DNA from: Dichomitus squalens LYAD-421 SS1
Lineage: Eukaryota; Basidiomycota; Agaricomycetes; Polyporales; Polyporaceae
Assembly: GCF_000275845.1 (NCBI RefSeq)
Contig: NW_006766885.1
Coordinates: forward strand, 1,065,933 to 1,129,932
Reading direction: 5' to 3'
DNA: 64,000 bases
The translations under genes and the position numbers were made by a program. Below are positions 48,879 through 60,568 of the stretch, piece by piece. Below the pieces are notes generated by a model, which ran no database searches, was not told where the DNA came from, and saw only the letters and a program-made list of their open reading frames with translations. Positions within the stretch are counted from its first letter, which is position 1. Each line of letters starts with the position of its first letter.

Positions 48879-51786
48879 CTACATGAGCAGATTCGCTAGC
48901 CCACTTGATGCATACGCCATGGGTTTCATCGGCGGGTGCGGCTGTGCGTCGAACTGGGTGTACTCCTGATTACCCTGGGCGTCAATGCGAATCTACAGAA
49001 GGGAAGGACCGGCGCCCATGTGGACGGGTGCACAGAACAAAGGGTTGTCAGAGCCACATCCCCATACGGGTATTGCGTCGGAAAGATTCTTACGAAAGCG
49101 CCCTTATTGCCCGCCTGGTCCACGTAATTCGGCGCAGAGAATACCTGTATGCAGTAAGTGCGGAGGCGGGTCGCGAAGGCGAGGGATCAACGGTGTAGTC
49201 GAAGACAGAGAGATAGGGAGAGGAACGATATCGTCAGTAAATAGTACCGGCGTGAGCAGTAGAGCTTCCCACCGTCGTGCAAAGGCCATCGTGTTCCACG
49301 GAGTAACCCTCTGTGGTGGCTTAGCTTAGTAAATCCGGCGGAATAGAAGTGCGTGAGCGGGCCCGACCTTGCCGGACTTCGTGGCTGCGAATAATACCCG
49401 TCACCCCATTAGCCTCGCACCATCTTCGCGTCACGTCAGGTCCAAATGCGATTCCTACGCCCTATTCAGTTGTGATGACATCGTCAATGCTATACGTTTC
49501 CGGGGCGGACAGTGAAAGAGACGCGAAGCCCGATCGGCAAACTCACGCGCTTGCTCGGTCCTCGTCCTGGGAGTTCTTGGGGGTCCGTCCATAGAAGCTA
49601 GTTACCAAGGTAAGCGACGGAAAGCAAACGTGAGTCGTGCTGTGCCAATTCCCTACATACCTCGCCTATTATCATTGAATGGAACACGACCCAGAGGACA
49701 TTGAAGTGAGGAACAGATGGAAGTGCTTGGAAGTCTGAGTACACGTACACATGAGACCCTCCTGCCCGGGTTGATGTCCTATTCGCTGGATCTTGCGGAC
49801 GTCGTCGAGCGTTACGTTGTCCTTGCTGAACAGCCCGCCGTGTACGACAAAGTAGCGCTTCTTGCCCTCAGGCGACAGAATAGCTGCCTTTGACTTTGCT
49901 ATTGGCGGCTTAGTGGCGCTGACAAGGGTCGCGAGGGGCACTACAAAAAAGCGGCAGCGTTTCAGTTCTCGGTTTCTCCATCTGGGATTGGTGTGTCGGG
50001 CCGGCTTACTCTCTGTGAAAAGATGAGCAAAAAGCTGCCGCGCTTAGCGTTAGGGCAACCCGTCGTCATAGAAAAGCTGGGTAGATCCAGCTCCGATATT
50101 TTTTGGTTCAGCGCACCTTGTACGTCTGCTCGCCAAACTTGTGCTTCGCCTCGCCCTCGAAGCCGTACGTTCGGTTCATCTCTTTCGACTCATGGTTTCC
50201 GCGGTTGATGTACATGTTCTTCGGATAAAGCCCTATGCCGTACGCTTAGCTTCAATTCATCACACTCGCTCCAACGTAGACACTCACATTTGAAAGCAAG
50301 TGCCACCACAATGACCTCGACCGACCATGAGCCGCGGTCGACGAGATCACCATTCATGAGCAAACTGTGCGTTCCGCTCGGCTCGCCCGTGAGCGATAGC
50401 AAATGGAGGTAGTCGTAGAATTGGCCTGAGGGATGAGTTACATCACGGCGGAATCCATAAGCGTATTTCGAGCGGTACGTACCGTGTACATCGCCAATCA
50501 CATCGATCGTCTGACCGTCCGGGATGTCGACATCGACCAAACTCGCTTCCCTTTCGAAGTACGAATGTGCGCCGAGGGCGATCTCCCACACATACCTTAC
50601 AAGCCCCGTATTAGTCAGAGCATACGAGCACCATATCACGCAACTGTACCTCCTTGGTATTGACTTGCCGTCCTTGAACCATTGGATCATGTCTCGTACG
50701 AATTGGATATCGATTGTGAACTTCCCATTGTCATCCGTGGGAAGTACAGGTCCGGTGTAACTCTTGTCCACGTCGCATCCACCTTAAAGCCGGAAACATA
50801 TTTGCAGACACCGATTTGCATCACCCAGCAAGCCCATAAGCCCGCCGAGCGCAACATACCTTCAGCGATGATCTCATAGCACCGTACCACCGCGCTCTTC
50901 TCTTCTTCCATTTCAATTGCCTGAATGGCACACGGGATTAGTAGGCAATGCGGCATCGAGGCTGATCGCCGACGACACCTTCTCAAACTCGGCTTTACGG
51001 AGAATCTTCTGGGTGCTATCCATCTGCATCCGAACGAGCTGGTTCTGCGGTTCGAGCGTGAGGAGCTTCTTGAAGTCCGCGATCGCCTGCTTGTATTTCA
51101 TCGTTTGGAGGTAACATGTTGCTCGTCTGAGAGAGTTGAGCGAGCGTAAGAGCCTGCACAAACCCCACGCGACCAAACGGACATACCGATAATACGCCTT
51201 CGCGTACTTGGGATCGAGCTGAATAGCAGTGGCTTATGCAACGAAGCACGTTCAACGCCCGACATCCGTCGAGAAATAACAAAATGCATACGCACCAGCG
51301 TCGGCAAGCCCATAGCCATGTTCCTCGAGCTTGATCCTCGTGTACGCGCGATTGCACCACAGCGTAGGGTCCGCGGGGTTCTTCTCGATAGCAAGCGTGT
51401 ACAGCTCCGCCGCCTTGTTGAAGTCGTGCGCTGCACACCGCCCGTCCGACCCAGTACAATTGATTCAACGTGCCGACCGATACCGAATCCGAATCCGAAT
51501 CCGAATCCGAGTCGACCCCGCACAAGCACCCATACCACACCACCACAAAACGATCAAACGACGTCATTACGGCCCACACGCCCGGACAGCACGGAACACA
51601 CAGGTGGCGAAAGCACGCACATGTGAACGCCTTGTTGGCTTCCGCCTTGAGCTTCGCGGCCTCCGCCTTCGCCTCGTCCGAGATGTCCTCCAGGCTCAGC
51701 TTCGACAGCAGCGGCGAGGGCGGCTGCGAGGTCGGGGGCGAGCTCGGCTGGGACGAGACGTCGCTTGTTCCTGAGTCGCTTGACAT
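48879..51786 (-). CDS. PPT1: PP5-type serine/threonine phosphatase with TPR domain
   Basis: Protein phosphatase of the PPP family that couples to Hsp90 through N-terminal TPRs. Start [13 protein letters not shown] at 51786; a Ser/Pro-rich leader precedes the TPRs ([57 protein letters not shown]...). The catalytic domain has all metal motifs: [30 protein letters not shown], then FVVHGGLF, and late IIRSHE and [13 protein letters not shown]. The tail [24 protein letters not shown] with TAG at 48879-48881 is characteristic of PP5. The gene is split by many introns, one carrying a GATTCG-type repeat. The full length therefore spans both the clear N-terminal exons and a string of short C-terminal exons between 48879 and 49650. 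Confidence 0.93.
51479..51514. repeat. CCGAAT hexamer repeat in PP5 intron
   Basis: About five CCGAAT units lie in the first intron of the phosphatase gene. Read through, they would code Asp-Ser repeats in frame with the first exon, but the family TPR sequence resumes only if this stretch is removed. Confidence 0.65.
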
Positions 51787-52510
51787 AATGTTCAGATTCT
51801 TCGAAGCGCAAAGTAGAGGATCTGACGCGAGCGGTGGTTGCCTAATGAGCTACGAATACGAGAGCGGCCTGGCGTAGGCTAGACGGAGAACAAGCGTAAG
51901 ACTTCCGAGGGGCTGGGGGACTGTACCTGACAGAGAGCAGAATTTGGAACGTTTGGATGAGCGAAAGCACAAGGTACACAACAGATGAGCGAGTGGTACA
52001 ACAGAGCAAGAGTAACTAGCGATTAGCCGAACGCTGCAGAAAGTCGTGGTGTAGTACCATAGACGCCCGAATGAACGGGTACCGAGTACAGTCGCCAAGG
52101 TTATTACCATATCGACTGGTCGTGTGAGCAATTCCAGTCTCATCGGCTCAGAGCACATCCAATATCCTGTACATTCCCGTCGTGGGTCGTCCAACAAATG
52201 ACTGTCGGCAGCGGGTCTCACTTGGTATAATGCACAGGTGTACTATTCCGCGGATAGCTACGATAGAAGGCACTATACTCCTACATAAGCAGAATCCCTC
52301 TCATCAGTAACCACGAACGAAACAGGGACAGCCATGGCGATCATGGCAGGTATGTGGTGGTCCAACCAGAGTGGACGGGGTATATTTTCGTCAAATCCCA
52401 AGCGCAAGAGCATAGTAACACAGAAGGTCAAAGCGGGGCCACATCAGATAGACACGCCCGCTACGCGGCCGAGCTCCCCCAACGATCATCGTTACGAGTT
52501 GAGTCTAGCC
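51787..52510. other. Intergenic between PP5 and lysozyme-like genes
   Basis: About 720 nt; promoter of the phosphatase gene and 3' flank of the lysozyme-like gene. No gene seen. Confidence 0.5.
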
Positions 52511-53873
52511 TTAGCGGCAGGCGTCGAGGTTGAAGAACTTGCCGATGCGGGGGGTGCCGGTGTAGGGGTCCCTGTTGAGGAACCAACCGTTCAGGTACTG
52601 CACGAGGCTGCGCGCGGGCTGTCAGTATACGCCGGCATCGGGTTCCGTTAGTCTCTGTTACTCACTAGTCCAAGTTGTTCTGGCACAGGCAGCAGTCCGT
52701 CCACCTAGCCGCGGTCGCCGACGCCTGCAAGTTTGAATTCTCAGTCCCGCGACACCGATCAACACCGACCATTATAGGCACGTACCACCGTCATACCCTT
52801 GGGCCAGCCATTGTAGTTGCCAAGCGTCAAAAGCAGGTTACCGCCGTTGTCGCTGAGGGTCTGCGCGAAGAACGCAACGCCAGTCCGGATGTTGAAGTCC
52901 GGATCCTGGCAATTGCCGCCGGGTGCGCCGCCGCACTTGTCCTTCGAGATTTGCATGATACCCTGCTCGCCTCCGCCACCAACCTCGTGCACGTTACACG
53001 TAGACTCCTGCATGGCGATGGAGGCGACAATGATCGGGGGAACTAGGGGAATCACGGTTAAGTTATACATGAGAATTGCCAGATGCGGCAGTGCACTTAC
53101 TGCCATGCTCGCCAGCGTACTTGTAGAACAAGTCGATATACGGGCCGCACGCCTTGAAAGGGGTGTTCGGGTCACCGAGAGCGGCGCCCAGATCGACGGT
53201 GATAACATCGTTCACAGTAACATGAGGGGGATTCCAGCCACCGTCATAGAGGCCGCAGTTCATCCAGTCGATATTACCGTTCGGGCCATCCGTGGCTGTG
53301 ATCTGCTCTGTGCACCGCGACGTGAGTACCTTCCCGCGGCGCACGCCAATAAGAATCATACGTACTGCTAGCACCGGAGGCACCGCAAGACCAGTCTGTG
53401 ACCTTAACTAGGCCCGCGACGTTGCTGGTCACACCGGAGTTGTTGTTGGAGCCGCTCTTGCTTCCGGACGACGACTTGGTGCTAGTCGTCGTCAATTCAG
53501 TAGGAGAGGTCTTCTTAGTGGAGGTAGTCTTGTGCGTGGAAGACGACGCGTGGGTGGAGGTGGAGGTGGAGGTGGAGGTGGAGGTGGAGGTGGAGGTGGA
53601 GGTGGAGGTGGGAGTGGAAGTGTGAACGAGCTGATCCACAAGTTAACAAACTCGTATCCAGAGCCCTGCAATTGCAAGCAAAACAGAACTCACAGTGCTG
53701 GAAGGCCGGACCTTGCAGCGACCAGTGCTGGCACGCTTAGCTGCGGCACTGTCGTTGTTGTGACGCGCAACTTCGTGGTGGCGGGCGGCCACGCGAGAAA
53801 GACCGTCGTGGCCGGAGGCCTCGACGACGCCGATGGCGGCAGCAAGAAGAATAAAAGGAGTGGACAGCTTCAT
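52511..53873 (-). CDS. Secreted lysozyme-like (lytic transglycosylase/GH23-type) protein
   Basis: Likely secreted glycan-cleaving enzyme. Start at 53873 gives a signal peptide (MKLSTPFILLAAAIGVVEAS). A short basic propeptide-like region and then a Thr/Ser linker (TSTSTSTS...) precede the C-terminal domain. There PPIIVASIAMQESTCN contains the candidate catalytic Glu of soluble lytic transglycosylases. It is followed by GGGGEQGIMQISKDKCGG, NIRTGVAFFAQTL, LLTLGNYNGW, and a CCLCQNNLDYLVQYLNGW end; paired Cys suggest disulfides. TAA at 52511-52513. Bacterial-type peptidoglycan lyases share the ES...GIMQ...NYNG pattern; basidiomycetes carry related secreted proteins of unproven substrate. Several short introns separate the linker, the WMNCGLYDGGW region and the catalytic core. 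Confidence 0.82.
53551..53611 (-). repeat. GGAGGT hexamer array coding the Ser/Thr linker
   Basis: About ten GGAGGT units on the plus strand code alternating Ser-Thr on the minus strand in the lysozyme-like protein. It is a heavily O-glycosylatable linker and probably variable in length. Confidence 0.85.
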
Positions 53874-54559
53874 TAGGGCGAGCTCGTTGCGTACGACGTA
53901 AGGTCGGGGGAGGTGGTGGTCGGAGGGAAGGAAGACGTTGTTGCGAGACAGGTTCACGACTGCCGGAGTATTGAGCCCTACGCCTACCGAATCCGTCTAA
54001 CAATGTGCTTGGCCACACTGACCCGAGGCCATACGAGCACGCGGCACCAGCCCCGCATCCGCTTCGAGGATCGCCCGACCAATCAGCAGCCTCGGCCAAG
54101 GATCCGAGCTGATTGCAATCGAGCCTCGAAGCGGAAGACGTCTGCTGTTCGCTGCATCCCACTCACAGAGCGGCTCGAGTTGACCGCACTGGAGGCAGCC
54201 TTCGGCGTTCAACCTGATGATCATAGCCAGTCAGGGCTTCCGGGCTCACTACGGATGCCGAACCTGTGCAAGGACGGTCGGGATGACCACACTGTCAATT
54301 GACAAGAGCGTCACGGTCGGCAAGGTGTCAATCACCATGGGCGCTCTTCGATCTCGCCACCAGCTGTTCTGCCGGGCCGGCAGAGCGTTTCCATATTTCC
54401 ACGCTGTTTCTTCTCGTTGTATGAGCCAAGCGTGCCCAGAGGGAGACGCATCGTGAAACCAGTACTTGGAGAAGGGCTATTCTACACGATGGACTAATCT
54501 ACAGCTGGCGCAGTGCTTCGATCGCTTATATGTGTGGCTATTACCCGAGCGCGAGGCTA
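53874..54559. other. Intergenic between lysozyme-like gene and MRI1
   Basis: About 690 nt with no supported gene; promoter and 3' flanking sequences are expected. Confidence 0.5.
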
Positions 54560-56112
54560 TCAAACTATGGGCGTCAAGTCGAATGCTTCTTTCCCACTCT
54601 TCTTCACAGCAACCCCCTTCTCCGTCACAATGGCCGTGATCAGGCTCGCCGGCGTCACGTCGAAGCTTGGGTTGTAAACCCCTTCCAGCCCCTCTGGGGT
54701 CACCATCACCGTGGCCTGCTCTTTCACTCCCTGCGCATCCAGCTTAGGCGGGTATAGCGCGCCCCGGACTAGGCACGCCTCGATAGCGGGCCGATGTTCA
54801 ATTGGGATTCTATAGGCGCGGTAAGCCGTCCAGTACGACCTCACCGACACGAGTCAATGGCAACTTAGGCGACTCACCCGCTACCATCTGCGACCTCCAG
54901 GTCGACCGTGCTGACCGGAGCGACAACGATGAAGGGAATGTTGTGCCGCGCCGCAAGCACAGCCGCATTGTAAGTTCCAATCTGTCAAATCCTGTCAGTG
55001 GCACTATCCATCCACCATCCATCCAGGCACGAGCCACTCGCCTTGTTCGCAGTGTCCCCATTGCGAGCGATGCGATCCGCGCCGACCGCTACGTTCCAAA
55101 ATAAGGTCCAAACATTTGGTCAGCTCTTAGCCCGATGACTCACCGATTGCATGAATGTGGTGGTGCTGGAACAACGACCCAACCATACTGTCGCATAGCA
55201 TCGTCGACGGAATCTTCAGTGACTGCAGCTCGAAAGCAGTTAGTCTGCGAGTGAGACCACGTGGATGAGCGCGTTAAGCCCCATGGACTGCACTAGTGAA
55301 ACCATAACGGACCGAGAGCCCTGGTGGTAGGGAGTCGATTGCGTGAAGAACGCCCGCTGCAGCTTTCCGGTCTCATGGAGGTACGTGATGAGACCGAGCG
55401 CCGTCCCATAACCCTGTAATGCCGCCGAACCGATGCGTCAGGACAGCGATAGCGCGGGGCACGACAGCAGGCTTGACAGACCGAAGTCGCGAGCGAGCCG
55501 GTGTTGCAGACCGTCATCACGTTCAGGTCCGCACCGCTGCCGCCTTGGCTCTCAACGCGCTCGACGAGCCAATCCCCGCCCCACTTCGACATCAGCTTGT
55601 TCCTGCCGACGTCCTCCGCGTCGATCTGCTTCGCCTCTGCGATGAGCTCCTGCGCGATCGTTCGGGTATCTTTGTCAGCATCGATTTCCTTTTGGAGTTT
55701 CTTGGACAGTCTGCGCGTGGCCGCTCCGAGGTTCACCGCGGTCGGCCGGGCGGTGAAGAGATGTGCGAGGAGTTCGGATACGTGCTGCTTTAGCACTTCG
55801 GTGGTCTCGAGACAGGGAGGCGTCGGCGAGGCTTTCAGTGCGTTGCTGAGATGGTTTGCTACGGCCAGCGCGGCCAGAGAGGCGATCGCTGGTGCACCAC
55901 GAATCTAATAGGAAAGAAGCGGTTAGATGAGCGCCTGTTTCTCGGTATCCCATAGTACACTAGCTGTGCATACATACTTTCATAGACTTGATGGCATCGA
56001 AAGCGTCGTCGATTGTCTTGATCTCGATAAACTCTGTGGTATGCGGGAGAAGAAGCTGGTTCACAATCTCCAGCTTGCCTTCGCTAGTGCGGATCGAAGT
56101 AAGCGCCGGCAT
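54560..56112 (-). CDS. MRI1: Methylthioribose-1-phosphate isomerase
   Basis: Converts 5-methylthioribose-1-phosphate to 5-methylthioribulose-1-phosphate in the methionine salvage cycle; relative of eIF2B subunits. Start [16 protein letters not shown] at 56112, then [18 protein letters not shown] and, across an intron, [16 protein letters not shown]. The long middle exon holds [15 protein letters not shown]. The catalytic Cys lies in [17 protein letters not shown] and the catalytic Asp in [20 protein letters not shown]. The end [20 protein letters not shown] and DLTPIV with TGA at 54560-54562 are family-typical and distinguish it from eIF2B. About seven exons with short introns. It is the second sulfur/methionine gene in the window after MET3, but 24 kb away, so there is no operon-like link. 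Confidence 0.94.
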
Positions 56113-57248
56113 TGTTATTCCAGAGACTGTCACTACGTGTCGAACGTGAGCCATCCCATACAGACATCAAAGGGGCTTCAGACTAACATGCGATCGGATA
56201 TGGGCCCTAGAATGCCAGTAGAGCGGAAGCAGCACAGATTCCAGACGCGCGAGGTTTTGCTGGAGCTGCGACGCAATTTGAGCGACTTCCTTTCTGGGCC
56301 GATCACCCAATCTGACGATCTTCGATGGCCATTTCGGTGCCCACGTGCGTCTCTTATGTGCACACCGCCAGCTTGTACCGTAATAAGTATCTAAAGCGGA
56401 TGCGCCGAAACAGGTTCAGTGGCTACTAGCGCAAGGTGATGTCCATGAGGCGGTCACAGGAGGTTCACGGTATTCGATAACAAGCAGGTACGCATCAGCG
56501 GACCCATATACTATACCTTCGGTCCGTCCCAATGAGCTCGGGAACGAACGTGGGTCCGATCGTTAGCGTTTGAGTGAACATACCCATTCGGAGTATGATG
56601 ATCAGATTTCTACTGAAATTGGTCACTGGCTTGGACATCTATCACCTTAGGCTTACCGCCACTAGACCGCCGGCGAGAGAGCCTGCACGTGTGACCGAAC
56701 GAAGCCTCCTAGAACATTCCAGTGGGTTTGTAGAGAATTGTAAGTTCCGATGCTTGAGTCAATGAATGGCGACTCCACGGCCGTCAGAAGGCCACGCCCC
56801 GAGCACTGGGCACCCTGCACGTCGATCACCGCACCGCAATGACCCCAGCTCGGAGCGAAAGCTGTGCCTAGCCCGGGTCCGCAGCGCTGCATGATTACAC
56901 CGTAGCCGCCGGGCCCGACAGGGCGAGTTCCTTTTTCGTCGAGCAGGACCCCGGGCCACCTCGTCCTCGTCAAATTCGCTTGGTCTCGCGAGCCCTGAAG
57001 CCTGCGCCATCACTTTCGGAGTCAAGCTGTCAGCAGGAGTGAAGGCGTCGCCGTGATGGATGCATGCATGTGCGGCTTCGATCTGCCCATACGCGTTTGG
57101 TGCACATGTCATCACGTCATGTCCACTGTGGTCTCAGGACTGTGGACAAGGAGAATTCGTAAGTCCGGCTGCTATTGCTCACGATGAGCAAGCGCACAAT
57201 CTTCCGACAGCACTGAAAAGCTCTTCATGTTTTATTGTTCGAAGTCTA
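56113..57248. other. Intergenic between MRI1 and the DAL fusion gene
   Basis: About 1.1 kb. Frames at 56662-57115 on the minus strand read Gly/Arg-rich sequences without domain or splice support. Promoter of MRI1 and 3' flank of the fused allantoin gene are expected. Confidence 0.45.
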
Positions 57249-59794
57249 TCAGTGAGCTTCGGGAACCTGTACCCTGTAGTAACCTGCGGATCCGTCGAAA
57301 TCAACAATCTCGCAATCAAGGCTGTCACCGTTGCCAATCTGTGTCTCCACACAGGTGAAGTCCATTGTCTACGTCAGGAACGTCAGTTATACGCTCCGTT
57401 TCAGATGAGCACACAGACGGATGTCTTACCTTGTACAGAACCGCCATTGGATGATCTGATGCCAAAGACATGTCAGTGAGACAGTTCACGCAGCGAAGGA
57501 GACCAGCCAAGAGCGTGCAGGAACGTGTCGAAACCGTTGAGGAGTCAAAACTGCAATATTGCTGAAAGACATGGTACTCACGCCAGATGCCAGTGTCATA
57601 TACGATCCCCTGTCCCGCGGACGCAACGAAGGCACGCAAAGTGCTCATGTCCGGCTTGTCGTCAGGCCCGTTCTTAGCCACGATGACGAGATACTGCGTG
57701 CCGGGATCCTCTACCTCGTCTCCAGCTCCCATCGGAATGAAGGCCTGGTTCGTGCACGGATGGCGCTCCAGCAGCTTCACCTCCCACTCGCCCCCCGGCT
57801 GCACGTCGACAGGCGTACACCGATAGACCGACAGCCCTGCGGTGGCCTGGGCGCGGGCCGCCTCGGGGTACGATGACTCTAGCAGCGCGAGCTTGTGGAA
57901 CTTCGTCGCCGTGCCCTGGTTGGCGCCGGTGATGCGCGTGTGTCGAGGGTCCGGCACCGCGTTCACGTCCGCGTACGCTTGCACGACCGTTCCGAACGGC
58001 GCGAACGCCTCCGGGGTGAGCGGCAAGGCCGGGATCACAGGCCCAGTCGCACCCTGGGTTGCATTTGGTGTAGGCGAGCTCTGCTCAAGTTCGGGGGTGA
58101 CACCATTGCCTTCTCCAGGCTCGATCGCGCCTACCGTCGAGGAGAGTGCGCTTGCCACTCGCCGTCCCAGGACGCGCACGCGCTTGATGCCACCGTCAGG
58201 GTAAATCGTGATCCTCACGTGCGTATACGGTGTGCCGTCCGCGGCGGACTTCTCCAGTTGGAAGTAATGCTGGCGGTGCGGGCCGACCTTTTGGCGGGGC
58301 AAGATAGGCGTCCACTCGTCCTCCGGTACGTCCGTCGGAACGAGCGCGTCGGGACGGTATAGCGCGTGCAGCTCGCAGGACGCTGGGAAGTTGCCTTTAA
58401 AGTGCGCGGTGTCTATCTCGACCTGCGACAGGTAGCCTGCGTCTCCGCTAGACGAGAGAAGATGGGGCGGGGATCGTGGTATGGTTACATTGCGGTTTGA
58501 TGTGTGGACGGATGTAATATGCGAGTTACGAACCGACGCGAGAAGGTGTTCGTGAATGGAGAACGTCAGCAAGTCGGCACTAGGAGCAGGTGGCGACGGT
58601 ATGATGTGGCTTCTTACAGTCGGATGATTGCCCAGTCCTTGTGGCCTGGAGCCCGGCTACGTTTTGTTTCCCATCCATCGCCCATGTCTTTGCCTGTACG
58701 ATGAGAGCCCTCGGTCAGCAATGGCTTCGCATATGCGATGACCACGGAGGTGAAGACGTACCCCGCCCGGGTAGAATGAGGTTGGATCCAACACCAAAGT
58801 GTTGGTCGGATGTGTAGACCACGCGGCCGCCTGAAAATACATGCGCCAAATCGAAGACGGCGGAGGTATCGACGGGGAAAACGGGCGATACTAAGCCATA
58901 AACGCGGAATCGCGCCTTGCAAGGTTCACGCAATGAAGCATCAGGCAACCTGTTCCTGCATATGATCAAGTCGCACTCACGATCCCGCCGTCAGGGTACA
59001 TGTTCAGCTTGACGTAGTTGGCGCCGGTAGACGGAGGTACGCCGAAGAGGTGCCTTGAATCAGGTCCGAGATCAACCTTGGGTAGCAACTCCTTCCACTG
59101 CATATGCAATTCGGTCCGATTTGAGCGGCCTACAGGACCCCGAAAGACGGACATTGACTCACTCTCGAGTCATTGACGTCTGGTGCTGTGCCATCCGGCG
59201 AGTAGAGGATGTCGACTGACGCTTGCGGTGCTTCGTTCCCTGGCGGTCCCGCAGCAAGAGATTAGACATCGGTTGGAACACAGGAAAAATTAGACCTTGT
59301 CAGAGATACCGTTGAAATGGCTGGTGTCGATGTCGAATCCGCTTATCGACCCCGTTGTTCCCAGTTTGATTATGCACCTACGTAGAAGTAGAAGTCTAGC
59401 ATGCGGTCAGCAGGAAAGGTCATAGGAGGGCCATACCAGTCATAGCTGGGGTTGTGTCTGCGAGTTTCCCATCCGCTGTAGAGTGCACCTTTCGGACCGA
59501 ACTGGCCCTTTAGACTCGGAGCGGGCTGAGGGGTTCTGGGGTCAGGGGCAGTCGCACGTTGGCAAGGTCATATGGATTCATACTTCAACTAGAAGCAGAT
59601 GAAAGGCCTCCGCGAAGAACTCGTCTGACACCGAAGCGATCTGCCCTCCGAGAGCTGCGCTGGAGAGTTCTGTTCAACGCGTTTCAATTAGGGGAATGTC
59701 AGTGTGATACAGGCCGATGGACGATTCTAGACTGACCTATCGTTGTGGAGAAAGCCTCCTTGAATTGCTCAAGCGAGATACGCTCGTAGCTCAT
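57249..59794 (-). CDS. DAL2-DAL3: Fused allantoicase - ureidoglycolate lyase
   Basis: Bifunctional enzyme of allantoin (purine nitrogen) catabolism: allantoate to ureidoglycolate plus urea, then to glyoxylate plus urea. Start [18 protein letters not shown] at 59794. The allantoicase half has its two repeated domains: the first with [39 protein letters not shown] and [12 protein letters not shown], the second with [37 protein letters not shown] and [18 protein letters not shown] linker of about 40 residues rich in Ser/Pro/Thr follows. The C-terminal part is ureidoglycolate lyase: [72 protein letters not shown] and [18 protein letters not shown], with TGA at 57249-57251. The two parts share one long uninterrupted exon (about 58490 to 57585), so the fusion is real and not a gene-joining error. 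Confidence 0.93.
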
Positions 59795-59862
59795 GATGAC
59801 TAGTGTCGAGGAGACTGCTCACGCGACAAGTAGCTATGTAGGCTGCAGTGCCACCTCTCGTA

Positions 59863-59951
59863 CTTATCGCGTGGCCCATCTCGGCCCCTGTCGGGCGAGG
59901 CCTGTGAGAGCAGTAAGATCCCGATCGACGATAAAACATATGGGAGATAAG
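59863..59951. promoter_or_regulatory. GATA-factor sites upstream of the DAL fusion
   Basis: Two GATAAG cores, one on the minus strand at 59863-59868 and one on the plus strand at 59946-59951, plus a CGATAAA at 59929-59935, lie 70-160 nt before the start codon. Fungal nitrogen-catabolite GATA activators (Gln3/AreA/Nit2 class) bind HGATAR, often as clustered sites, so nitrogen-starvation induction is expected. Binding is inferred only from sequence. Confidence 0.55.
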
Positions 59952-60568
59952 CGAATGAATGGTCGGCTAGATTGCGGGACCCAATCGGCATTACCGGATG
60001 ACAATCCGTCGGCGTCTCCTGGCATCTCACCGCCAACAGTGACCGAGCACCCTGCAGCACATCGATGTCGACAGCGAAGTCTCGCCCGACGGACGGTGGT
60101 GGTGCAAGGTCGACGATGGTCACTCTGCAATCCGAGTCTGGCCGCCACCATTAGCGGCGAAGACGATGCCACGATCGGAAGACGCCCCATTACCTAAAAG
60201 GGCGATTACATCCGTCATGCTCAACTACAGAGACAATCACATGCCGGACCTGGATTGAGCGACTTGAACAGAATGTCCTCTGAAACGTCCCCTCGTCACC
60301 ATTCATACATCTCCTCTCTTTCCACGACGTGCCCATGATAGATCACTTGCTGGGGCGTCCAAGTCCGAGCTGGAAGAGGACTCAGGTCTGCCACCTGCCA
60401 CCTTGCTGACGGTCGTGTAAATGGTCGCTGATGTTCTAACCTGCAGGTCATCCTTGTAATTATCTTTTGGTTCACGAGAATACTCAAAGGAGAGCCAAAT
60501 GGACCAAGACTACTCTGGATTAGGCGAGCTAATAGAGCTTTGAGTATGTCTACACTTACGACTGTAGA
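59952..60568. other. Divergent intergenic between DAL fusion and lipase-like gene
   Basis: Promoter region for both divergent genes. Short frames at 59793-60197 on both strands are unsupported. The true first exon of the lipase-like gene may lie here. Confidence 0.4.

Noticed and set aside
53551..53611. Possible CRISPR-like or structural array
   Set aside because: Simple hexamer repeat with no spacers, coding a Ser/Thr linker in a eukaryotic gene.
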